A stretch of 57,500 bases of DNA, taken from NCBI GenBank assembly GCA_016946835.1, contig JACVTC010000090.1:1-57500 (forward strand). The letters are read 5' to 3'. The translations under genes and the position numbers were made by a program. The stretch's first letter is position 1. Every line of letters starts with the position of its first letter. The stretch comes from Neocallimastix lanati (nom. inval.). Taxonomy: Eukaryota; Neocallimastigomycota; Neocallimastigomycetes; Neocallimastigales; Neocallimastigaceae. Shown one piece after another: positions 1 to 10,300 of the stretch. Under the pieces are notes generated by a model. That model made no database searches. It saw only the letters and a program-made list of their open reading frames with translations, and was not told the origin of the DNA.

Positions 1-2
1 CC

Positions 3-506
3 ATTCGTCAGAAAAAATATGGGCAAGTGTTAGAATATATTAACCAGTTCAAAACAACTTGCCAAAATTCGGACTTCAACGAATCAGCCAAAATTTATAT
101 GTTTCTTAAAGGATTACATTACAAAATGAGGGAACAATTAGCCGTTGTTAACCCAAATCCAGATTCCCTTAACAGGTTGTATACTGATGTAATTCAAATT
201 GAAAATTTGTCAAAGCGAACTAATCTTGTTGAATTCTATTATAATCAGCAACGAGTTAGAAATTCGCAACAAAACAGTAACCACAACCAGAGAAATAGTA
301 GTCGTCGTGATGATCCTATGGATGTTGATTTATTTAGGATCAAAAATGATAGATATAGAAGATACAACCAGAACTATAATCAAAATTTATATGTTGAAAA
401 TAAAAGAGACTTTTCTGAGAAAAGAAAAAAGGTCTTTGTTTTTTATGTAAACAACCAGGACACTTACAGTTTAATTGTCCTAACAGAAAAGACCTTCTGG
501 AGTTAA
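3..506 (+). pseudogene. G1 Gag (partial, frameshifted before the zinc knuckle)
   Basis: The frame is open to the left edge, so the start is missing. The visible part is a retrotransposon capsid-like region (YINQF, FLKGL) followed by an Asn/Arg-rich basic stretch. The expected CCHC nucleic-acid-binding knuckle is not in this frame: it appears one frame away at about 437-478 as CFLCKQPGHLQFNC (C-x2-C-x4-H-x4-C). An indel in the A-rich stretch at about 410-430 therefore breaks the gene. The knuckle frame stops at 557-559. The pol frame is open from 484, so gag and pol frames overlap; whether that overlap is native or another mutation cannot be told here. Gag would package element RNA into particles. 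Confidence 0.75.
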
Positions 507-3225
507 ACACAAGAATAAAATTAGAGAAACAGATGAAAATCTTCCATCGGCAAAATTAAGAAGAATTAGAATGATCAAGGAATCCGATGATGCTCAAAAA
601 ATTAGAGCTATTACTGATGAAGAAAATGCTATGAATAAAAGAAAGAACAATATAATTACTTTCTATATAAAAACAAATGATATTGAAGAAGTTCCAGTTA
701 GGGTTCTTATCGACTCTGGCTCGGATTTGAATTTTATTCATCCTTCGTTCGTTAATAAAAACAAAATTAAATTGAATGAAGTTAAAAGATCTTTCAATGT
801 TACTGGACTAGGATATGGTATCTCTACCATCTACGAACAAACTGAAAAGTGTATCTTACGATTCAAGAACCATTTTGAAGTTATTCAACTCTATGCACTT
901 TATATTCCTGATGTAGATATCATTCTAGGTATTCCTTGGATTGAAAAGCATTGTCCAATGAATTATCATGATTCAAGAAAAATATCCTTTCCTTCTGGTT
1001 ATTGCGCTAGGAACTGTAATAATGGTAAAAGAAAAAGAAAAAACAAAAATAGAAGCAAGAAAGGTTCAAAGAAGTGTAAGATCGATATCGAACCTGAAGA
1101 AGAAAATTCCTATGAACCAAGTACTCCATATAAGTGTAAACCCCTCTGGGATTCCGAATCAGAAAGCGAAGCTGAATACGTCCGTGGAAGAAAAGTTAGA
1201 ACCATTAATGATAGTGATAGTGATAGTGATAGTATTAATATTAGTGTTAAAGATAATGATTGTAGTAAAGAAAAAATTAACTTTTGTAATTTTAGAGAAC
1301 TTAGTACAATAGATAAAATCAAAAAATCATGTAATTTTATTAAATCATGTAAAAATGAAATTTTGAATAAAGAAAGTAAATTGGTCGCCGAACCAACAAA
1401 CTATTTTTTTTCTTATCAAAATTGTGTGTTAGACAATTTGTGTAACTGTCTGATTATTCAGAATTTAGATAATAATAATATTGTTAACGATAGTGATAAT
1501 AAAATTTCTATTCCTCCTTGTTATCTCGATTATATTGAAGTTTTTGATGAAAAGAATTGTGATAAATTACCTCCCCATAGAGAATATGATTGTGAAATAA
1601 ATTTAAAGGATAATTCAATTCTATTCTATGGTCCTATTTATCCTTTAACAGAAGCAGAAAGGGATGAATTGAAAAAGTATATTAAAGAAAACTTAGCAAA
1701 AGGATTTATTAGAAAATCCAAATCACCAGCTGGTGCCCCTGTCTTATTTGTTAAAAAGAAAGATGGCACTTTGAGATTATGTATTGATTACAGAAAATTA
1801 AATGAAATGACTATTAGAAATTCATATCCTTTACCATTAATAAGTGAATTAATTGACAGAGTTAAAGGTGCTAAATATTTTACTAAGTTAGATCTTAAAT
1901 CTGCATATAACTTAGTAAGAATAAAAGAAGGTGATGAGTATAAGACTGCTTTTAGAACTCGTTATGGACATTATGAATATCTTGTTATGCCTTTTGGGTT
2001 AAAGAATGCACCTGCTACATTTCAACATTTTATAAATGATGTTCTTAGTGACTACTTAGATGATTTTGTTATCTCATATATCGACGATATTCTTATTTAT
2101 TCAAATAACTTAGAAGAACATCATGAACATGTTAGAAAAGTGTTGAAAAAACTTTTAGATAATAATTTATATGTTAAACTAGAAAAATGTGAATTCGATG
2201 TAACGGAAACCTCCTTCCTGGGCTACATCATATCTAAAGATGGTCTTAAACCTGATCCTGAAAAAATTAAAGCTATTTTAGATTGGCCTATACCTACTAA
2301 TGTCAAAGAAGTTCAGTCATTTATTGGACTTTGTAATTATTATAGAGTTTTCATTAAAGACTTTGCCAAAATAGCTTTACCAATACATAAACTCACTCTT
2401 AAAAATGTACCTTTTATTTGGGGACCTGAGCAACAGAATGCTTTTGTTAAATTGAAAGAACTTTTCACATCTGCTCCAATTTTAATTAATCCTGATAGTA
2501 ATAAACCGTTTATCGTTGAAACTGATGCTAGTAACTTTGCAGTTGGAGCTGTACTTTCTCAAGAAGTTGATGGCAATCTCCATCCAGTTGCCTTTATTTC
2601 TTCGAGTTTGACTAAGTCTCAAAGAAACTACCCCATTTATGATAAGGAACTTCTCGCTATTAAAGTTGCTTTAGAGCAATGGCGTCACTTTTTAGAGGGT
2701 GCTCGTCATCCCTTTACTATTTACACTGATCATAAAAATTTAACATTTCCTAGAAAACCGGAAATGTTTTCGCAACGTCAAATTAGATGGTATGAATTTT
2801 TATCTCGTTTTGATTTTAATATTGTCTATAGATCTGGGAAAAAATCGGGTAAACCTGATTTACTATCTAGGAGAAGTGATCATTTATTTAATTTTGAATT
2901 TAATTCTTCTTGTCGTGTTATTAACTGTTTTACTATTAATAATGATACCCTTGCTAATTCTATTTTGAATGCTCTTGAGAATGATGAATTCTATAATTCT
3001 GTTAAATCATCCTTATCTATTAATAATGCTGTTAACCCTAAAATTCAAAATATTAATAAATTTATGATTGATAAAGAAGGATTTTTACTCTTTAATAATC
3101 TGATTTATGTTCCTAAATCGATTCGAACGAGAGTTCTTGAACTCCATCATGACTCTCCTACTGCTGGTCATTTTGGTGTTTCTAAGACTCAAGAATTACT
3201 TAGCCGCAATTTTTTGGTGGCCTAA
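484..3225 (+). pseudogene. G1 Pol: protease, reverse transcriptase, RNase H (frame broken near its end)
   Basis: The frame is open from 484, with a first ATG at 571. Counting from that ATG: a retropepsin site DSG at residues 48-50; a long acidic/basic Ser/Asp-rich linker to about residue 300; RT with LDLKSAYN, the [12 protein letters not shown] stretch and the catalytic YIDD at 503-506; RNase H with TDAS at 651-654 and IYTDHKNL; then the HHCC start of integrase ([11 protein letters not shown]). The frame ends at 3225 because a run of six T (3210-3215) carries one base more than the conserved FWWP reading would need; the rest of integrase continues in the next frame. All catalytic residues of RT and RNase H are present. 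Confidence 0.88.
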
Positions 3226-4516
3226 TTTTTCTCTTGATGTTAAAAAATTTATTAAGTCTTGTGAAGTTTGCTGTAAATCAAATATTCCTAGACACAAGCC
3301 ATATGGACTTCTTTCACCCTTGTCCACTCCTAATAGAGCTTGGTCTGATATTTCTATGGATTTTATTGTTGAATTACCTAAGTCTAAAGATATGACTACA
3401 ATTATGGTTGTTGTTGATCGTTTGACTAAAATGGCTCATTTTATTCCTTTTCGTTGTCTTCCTACTGCTTCAATTGCTGCTGATGCTTTTATCTCGAATA
3501 TTTTTAAATTACATGGTTTCCCTGATTCTATTATTTCTGATAGAGGATCGCAATTTACATCTGAATTTTGGAATCGCTTATGTAAACTTCTTGATATTAC
3601 TCATTCTCTTTCTACCTCCAACCATCCGGAGACTGATGGTCAAACGGAGAGGGTGAACGGAATATTGGAACAATATCTTCGTTGTTTCATAAATGAAAGG
3701 CAAAATAATTGGGTCGATTTACTACCTTTCGCTGAATTCGCTTACAATAATACTTTACATCAATCTATAAATCAATCACCATTCTTCGCAAACTATGGTT
3801 TTAATCCTAAATTTAGTCCTGAGATTCCATCCTCAGAAAGACCAAGTAGAGCTGAAAAAAGAATATTAGATATTAATAAAAATATTGAATTTTTAAAAAG
3901 AAACTTAGAAGAAGCTAAGAAAACTTATAAAAAATACGCCGATTTGAAAAGACTTCCTTCCCCTAATTTCGAAGTCGGTAAAAAAGTTTGGTTACTTAAA
4001 GGATCTACTACTAAGAATGTTAAAAGAAAACTAGCCGATCAATTGATAGGTCCTTTTGAAATAATTGAAAAAGTTAGTCCATTAGCGTACAAACTTAAAC
4101 TACCTAATAATATGCATTGTCATCCAATTTTTCATGTTTCTTTACTTGAACCTTATTATGAGAATGAATTTGAAGATAGAAATGTTAATAAACGAAAGAG
4201 TATAAATTTAACTACAAATAATTCCGATATGATTCCAGATAAAATAATTAATATGAGAACTTATAAAGGAAAGAATCGTTTTCTTATCTCTTGGAAAGGA
4301 TCAAATGAAGACTCTTGGATAGATGAAGATCAAATTTTAGATAAACAATTAATTCAGGAATACTTTAGAAAAAATAAGAAAAATAAAACAAGAACAAAGG
4401 ATCAAGAATCTATTAAGAATGATGATCATGCCAATGATTTCATTGTAAGACATAAATATCAACCCTTTGTTATAGAACTTCCCTCAAGAAATGATTCTCG
4501 CAGGAGCTCGACTTAA
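3216..4516 (+). pseudogene. G1 integrase, C-terminal part of Pol with degenerate chromodomain
   Basis: This continues Pol in frame +2 after the T-run break. It shows the second half of the zinc-binding domain (CEVCCKS), the catalytic core with D (SMDFIVEL), D (SDRGSQFTS) and E (TDGQTERVN), a GPY/F-like LIGPFEII segment, and a C-terminal ISWKGSNEDSWIDED stretch that fits a weak chromodomain (usual core W-K-G-Y...W-E-P). Chromodomains steer integration to marked chromatin in this clade. The stop at 4516 lies just 10 bases before the LTR. It has no start of its own and would be made only as part of Pol. Confidence 0.85.
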
Positions 4517-4526
4517 AGGGCGAGAT

Positions 4527-5297
4527 TGTAAAGATATGATCAATATCTTTAGTACATTAATTAATTTATTTTGTACATTAAATTATTTAATGTAATTCAC
4601 GTTTACAAAATAATGCTAATGCATTAAATTATGTAAAATATATTAATTTATGAAATTAATTGATTTATGAAAATTAATAATAAATTTATATTTCATATAA
4701 TATATAAATTTAAAAATATAAAATTAATTTTTAAATAACCTAAAATTTAGTAATAAAATATATTAATAATTTTAGTTTAGTTTAATTTTAGTTTAGTTTA
4801 ATTTTAGTTTAGTTTAATTTTAGTTTAGTTTAATTTTAGTTTAGTTTAATAATCATAAAAATTAAATAGTAATATATAATTAATAGTATTAATAATAAAA
4901 GAATAATAAATAAATAATAAATAAGAACTTATTCAATTTGAGTCAAAACAAATTGAATAAAAAGCTTATTGAATTAGTTTTAGTTTTTTATAACTTTATT
5001 TAATTTTAGATTAGTTTTTGTTTATTTTATATTGAATATATATTTAAATAAATAGAAATAGTATATTATAATATAATTAAGAAAAAATATAAATACATGT
5101 AAAATTATTCTATTAAAGAAAATGTAGTTGTTATTAACTATTTTGCAGTTAATAACTAATAAAAAGAATTTTTATAATAAAGTGATTAATAAAAGAATTT
5201 TTTTTAAAAAATAAATTTCATTTGAGTATTGTTATTGATAGTGTTGTTTTTGTTTTTTTTTCGTAATTGTAATCTGCTCCATAAGGAACATTTTACA
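4527..5297 (+). repeat. G1 3' LTR (771 bp)
   Basis: The LTR begins TGTAAAGATATG right after the purine-rich tract AAAGGGCGAGA and ends CATTTTACA. The ends form the inverted repeat TGTAAA/TTTACA expected of LTR termini. The end is fixed by the abrupt switch at 5298 to sequence shared with the three G2 LTRs. The partner 5' LTR is outside the window, so identity cannot be scored. Confidence 0.75.
4769..4850. repeat. 16-bp tandem repeat inside the G1 LTR
   Basis: About five copies of TTTTAGTTTAGTTTAA in a row. Confidence 0.9.
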
Positions 5298-5941
5298 TTA
5301 ACTTATAATTCCTTTTTGAATTATCGATCCGATTCCATTATAATGTATTAAAAATCTTTAGCCAAGAATATTGTCCTTGCCCACTTAATATATTAATATT
5401 ATATTTCTTTTGTATTATGTTATATTGAAAATAATCAAATCTATTTAATTAGTTATTAAAATTTTCGTTATCAATTTAAATTTATTTTTAATTACTAAAT
5501 TTAACTAAACCACAATAAAATATTCTGTATAATCTCTTTATTTTTATTTTATATATATTAGTATTAAACTATTATTAAATAATTAATAATTCAATAATAT
5601 ATAACTACTATTTATAACAATAATATTATTAACTAAAATAATAATTCAATTTCAATTTAAATGTTTTATTTATAAAAATAATTAGTAATTAGTTTATTAA
5701 AAAAATAGTTAGGCTTTACAAATTTTAATTTGATAAAAAAATATAAATACATGTAATTTTAGTGAAATAAAATATAATCAATAACTTTCTTTTTATTAAA
5801 TAAATAATTATATTATTATTTTTCTTTTATAAATTTAAATAAATAAATATTGATTTTAAAACAAATTATTTTTTTTTTTATTGTAATTTTTTTATTTGTG
5901 TTAATTATTATTATATTCCTAAAATTATATGAACCATGCCA
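5298..5941 (+). repeat. G2A 5' LTR, 3' portion (interrupted by G1)
   Basis: It matches the 3' LTR at 11525-12166 from TTAACTTATAATTCC to its end GAACCATGCCA. It lacks the first 146 bp, replaced by the end of G1. Confidence 0.88.
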
Positions 5942-5949
5942 TGAAAAAT

Positions 5950-5966
5950 TGGTGGAGATATCGGGG
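5950..5966 (+). promoter_or_regulatory. G2A primer-binding site
   Basis: TGGTGGAGATATCGGGG lies 8 nt after the LTR end and is complementary to a tRNA 3' end finishing ...CCACCA. The predicted tRNA acceptor 5' strand would be GGAGATA; the isoacceptor is not identified. The same site is present in G2B. Confidence 0.7.
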
Positions 5967-6445
5967 AATATAATAATAAATTAATACATTAGGGATAAAA
6001 TTATAATATTAATAAATAATTTTTCTAATAAAACAAATAATTTTTTAAAAAACAATTTTTATATTTTTAACTAATTATTATTAATTGTTAAAAATATTAA
6101 TTAATATTAAATTAAACTAATATTCGTGCATAGATTTCCGGGTTAAGTTTATCCTACATAGTAATTGGGCTAGTAGGCTCTGGACTGCTATTTTTTATAT
6201 TGAAAATAGTAACCGTGGCACACGCGTGGCATGACACCTTTCAAGAGGTAAGCTGCACGTCAGACAGTGTGTACTATCAGATTGCACGATTATTATAATT
6301 TAATAAATGATTAATAATAATAAATAATTAATAATTTTATTAGTTAAAAGATTTATTTTTTTTAATTTTTTTTTTATTTTTACTTTTTATAACAATTTAT
6401 ACATTACGAGGTTTAGCATTCTATAGATACAATAAATTTTATTTA
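5967..6445 (+). other. G2A untranslated leader with a GC-richer structured block
   Basis: No ORF. Positions about 6121-6290 are much richer in G+C than the flanks and are conserved in G2B (about 13139-13309). The block holds the inverted repeat CTATTTT (6188-6194)/AAAATAG (6203-6209) and the palindrome CACGCGTG (6221-6228). It is the likely place for packaging, dimerisation or translation signals; that role is inference. Confidence 0.5.
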
Positions 6446-7363
6446 ATGAGAACATCCAGTACTTCCAGTACTCCAACAGAGAGTACTCCAGAAAGTAAGC
6501 TTAGCTTCCGAGAATTAAAGAAAGAATTAAAAGATTTTGAAAAGCTTACTAAACAAAACCTAGACATCAATTCCTGGGCAAACGAGTTAAAGGCATGGAT
6601 AAAATACCAACATATCAAGGATCCTGAAACTATTTTTACTGCTTGTATATTAACGGCTTCTGGAGAACCAAGAGAAATTATCCAAGAACTAGAAGATGGA
6701 AATGACCTTATTGAAGATGAAGATTCTGATTTCGATAGCGATAGTGAAGGAGAAGATGATGAAGAAAGTGAATCTACTAGCACCTACCCAAGCCTTGATG
6801 AAATCATAAATCATCTGAAGACTTTCTATGGACTTAAAGAAGATCAAACCAATTTGTTACGAGAATTACGTTCCATGAAAATAAAGAAGAACGAGAAAGT
6901 TAAAGATTTTAATGTCCGTTATAGATCTTTGTACCATAAATTGGATAAAAAGAGAAGAAGAAAAATTAGTGTTTTAGATTATGCAGATTCCTTAACCAAT
7001 AATCCTGACGCATGGAGAAAGGTTATGCTTAAAGACAATATTTCTATTACCAAAGCGTTCGCTATAGCCGAAAAAGTTGATCGTTTATCTATTAAAAATA
7101 GTACTGAATATTATGATAAGACTCATTACAATCTCCTTAACTCTAAAAGTAATTTTAATAAGAACATTTCAAATGATTTTAACAAACCAAAAACCCACAA
7201 AAATGTATCTATAGAAAATATCACTAACAAGATGAAAGAAATGAAAATTAGTACTTGCTGGTTTTGTAGCAATGAAGGACATACCAAACGAAACTGTCCT
7301 AAATTAAATTCTATATTGGAAAATAACCGCAAGAAGTTTTATGAAAATCATTTAAACCACTAA
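6446..7363 (+). CDS. G2A Gag (305 aa)
   Basis: The first ATG after the leader opens a 305-codon frame. It has an N-terminal Ser/Thr-rich start, a helical capsid-like region, a strongly acidic Asp/Glu/Ser patch (about residues 91-115), a second helical region (LKTFYG, FNVRYRSLYHKL) typical of retrotransposon gag, and a single CCHC knuckle CWFCSNEGHTKRNC near residues 271-284 (C-x2-C-x4-H-x4-C). It would assemble particles and bind element RNA. The frame ends at 7361-7363, two codons after a T TTA AAC heptamer that lets a fraction of ribosomes enter pol. G2B Gag has the same length with about ten substitutions. Confidence 0.9.
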   Translation: MRTSSTSSTPTESTPESKLSFRELKKELKDFEKLTKQNLDINSWANELKAWIKYQHIKDPETIFTACILTASGEPREIIQELEDGNDLIEDEDSDFDSDSEGEDDEESESTSTYPSLDEIINHLKTFYGLKEDQTNLLRELRSMKIKKNEKVKDFNVRYRSLYHKLDKKRRRKISVLDYADSLTNNPDAWRKVMLKDNISITKAFAIAEKVDRLSIKNSTEYYDKTHYNLLNSKSNFNKNISNDFNKPKTHKNVSIENITNKMKEMKISTCWFCSNEGHTKRNCPKLNSILENNRKKFYENHLNH

Positions 7364-10300
7364 AAGGGAGTAGAAGCACTCCCATCGTCAAAAAAATTGC
7401 TTCAGTCTGCCATCGTCCCAAAATAGTTGACTTAAAAGAAGATGATGATTATGAAGAAACTGCTGATTTCCAAGAAGGTACTACTACGGATTATTACGAA
7501 GATTTTGATGATAAGTCGGATGGTTCCAAAGAATTGAATTACTTAGTAAACGTTATAAAGAGAAAGGCAAATCATAAAGATGAAGAGACTAGTGACCAAA
7601 GAGAAAAGAGGGTTCACCGTAGTCTAAGAGATGATCCTAAGCCAATAGTTACTCCAGGTTTACGAAAACAAAAAGAAAATCAATTAAGGGGAACATCGCG
7701 ACCAGTCAAAAAGCCAACAACTCAATTACATCCTTCGATTATGGTTCAACCTAGAATAGAAAAAGAAATGAGAATTGAGAAAGAGCTAAGAGATAAGGAA
7801 AGAGCTAGTACTAGTACTTCTGTGGAAAATAATAATAATAATAGTAATGTTAATGTTATTAATGAAGAAACTTCTCAGGAAGAAAATAATTCTAAACAAA
7901 CTTTAAATAAATTAATTCAAGAAAAATCATCAGAAAAGTCAACTGAAATTATGCCAACTAGAATTCCAAGAAGAATACAAATGCAAACTGATTGTGATAG
8001 TTATGACGTGATCAAAGATTTAAACTCCAGTAATTGCAATATTACATTTGGACAATTATTGGACGTTGCTCCAAAGATACGGTCTCAAGTATCACAAGGA
8101 CTTAAATTAGAAAAGAATAATACTAAAATTTCAGGTGCAGTGGATAATATGTGTGCTACTACAATAATAACGAACAATATAGATCATACATATAAAAGTA
8201 AACATCATGAACCACAAGAAGATGATATTGCTATGGTTGATGTAATAGTAGATGGAATTCGTGGTAAGGCTTTAATAGATTCATGTAGCAACTTAAGTAT
8301 TATCACAAAGCAATTTTTAGATAAATTACCTTATCAGTATGAACCTATAGGAGTTAGTGCAGGACGAATACGTTTAGCAACGATGAATGATGATTACTCA
8401 GAAGATGTGTTAATCAAAGTTCCCGTAAAAATTAATGAACTAGAACTACTTGTTACGTGTAGAATTATAGACAAGGAGGATCCATTCTATGATATATTAA
8501 TCAACCTCAAAACTCAAATTGATAACCAGTTATTTATACATCCAATTAGATATAGTCTTTGTCGATTTAATGATCAAGGTTTAATTGAAGAAATTGCACC
8601 TATTAATAATGAATATGATGACGAAGAAAAATTATTATGTGTAATCAAAGCATTGAATCACCAAGAAGCTAAGCAACAATTGAAAACGATTGAAGGATTA
8701 CCACCCATAAAATATATATATGACACAGTTTTTCAAAGTACAATTAATTCAAATTATAGAGAAGCTATTACTAAATTACTTGAAGAATATATTGATATAA
8801 TTGCAACTTCTTCTGAAGAATTAACACCTTCAGATTTATCACCACACAAAATTATTCTTAAGGAAGGAGTTAAACCTATTAAACAAAAATTTTATCGACT
8901 TAGTAAATTAAAAACAGATATCTTAAAAGAAGAATTAACCAAACTCATATATAAACGATTAATTGAACCTTCATGTTCAGAATGGTCATCACCAGTAGTA
9001 CTTGTGCCTAAAAAGAACGGTAAATGGCGCCTGTGTATTGACTATAGGAAAGTAAATGAAGCAACTAAGAAGGATTCTTATTCTTTACCAAATATTGAGG
9101 AAATTTTTGATAGCTTAGATGGAGCGAAAATCTTCTCAACATTAGATCTTTATTCCGGTTATCATCAAATATTAATGGATGATGATAGTGTTGAAATCAC
9201 TACCTTTACAACTAAGTTCGGAAACTACCAATTCAAGGTAATGCCCTTCGGTTTAACAGGTGCTCCAGCTACATTCCAAAGAGAAATGAACCGTATACTA
9301 TTTCCCTTAATAGGAAAATGTGTCTATAACTTTATCGATGATATTTTAATCTACTCAAGAACTGAAGAAGAACACCTAGAACATCTTAAACAAGTCTTAG
9401 AAATATTCAAGGAACATAAGTTAAAAATCAATATCGAAAAGTGTTCTTTCATGCAAACTGAAGTAGAAGTACTTGGACATAAAGTATCCTCAGAAGGTTT
9501 AAGTCCATTGGAAAACAAAGTTGAAGCTATTAAAGAATGGAAGGCTCCCTCTAACATTCATGAACTTCGATCATTTTTAGGAGCCATTGGATATTATAGA
9601 AATTTTATTAAGGACTTTGCAAAAGTTACTGCTCCTCTCTGCACTCTATTAAGAAAAGGTATTAAGTTTGAATGGAAAAAGGAACAAGAAGAAAGTTTTA
9701 AAATTCTTAAGGAAAGATTAATCAATGCCCCAATATTAAGATTTCCTAGATTTGATAGAGAATTTATTATAAGAACAGATGCTTCCTATGATGGAATAGG
9801 CGGTGTGCTTTTACAAAAGGATGATGAAACTGGAAAGGAGCATCCGGTTCATTATATTAGTAGAAGTTTATCTAAATCGGAAAAGAATTATGGAATTACG
9901 GATCTAGAAGGTGCCGCTCTAATTTACTGTATTAATAAATTAAAATCTTATATTATGGGAAATCCTAAGCAAACTATAGTATATACAGACCATAGACCCT
10001 TAATCGGATTACTTAAAAGGAAGGAACCACAAAATTCTCGTCATACTAGATGGTGTTTGACTGTCAGTATGTTAGGAATTGATTTACGATATGAAGCTGG
10101 GAAGAATAATGTTGTTGCAGACGCTTTATCAAGAATGAAAAATGAAAAAGAAAAAGTTATCTTAACAACACAAATTATCAAAGAACAAGATGAAAACCTG
10201 CTTTCAAGAACCATTAAGGAATTTATTGAAGAAAAATTTACGACAATTGATGGTGTGGACTACTTTGTTGATGGCAATAATTATAGAAAATTAGTTACAG

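Larger units (their letters stand above)
1..5297 (+). mobile_element. Ty3/Gypsy chromovirus-like LTR retrotransposon G1 (5' part outside window)
   Basis: Order seen is gag (with CCHC knuckle), protease, reverse transcriptase, RNase H, integrase, a GPY/F-like region and a degenerate chromodomain, then a purine-rich tract and a 3' LTR. This is the Ty3/Gypsy order. The 5' LTR and start of gag lie left of the window. The right end (5297) is followed directly by sequence matching position 147 onward of the G2 LTR, so G1 is inserted in the 5' LTR of G2A. At least two frame breaks interrupt coding, so this copy reads as defective unless they are assembly indels. Confidence 0.85.

Noticed and set aside
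1110-1322. - strand ORF over the G1 Ser/Asp linker
   Set aside because: Shadow of a GATAGT repeat in the sense frame.
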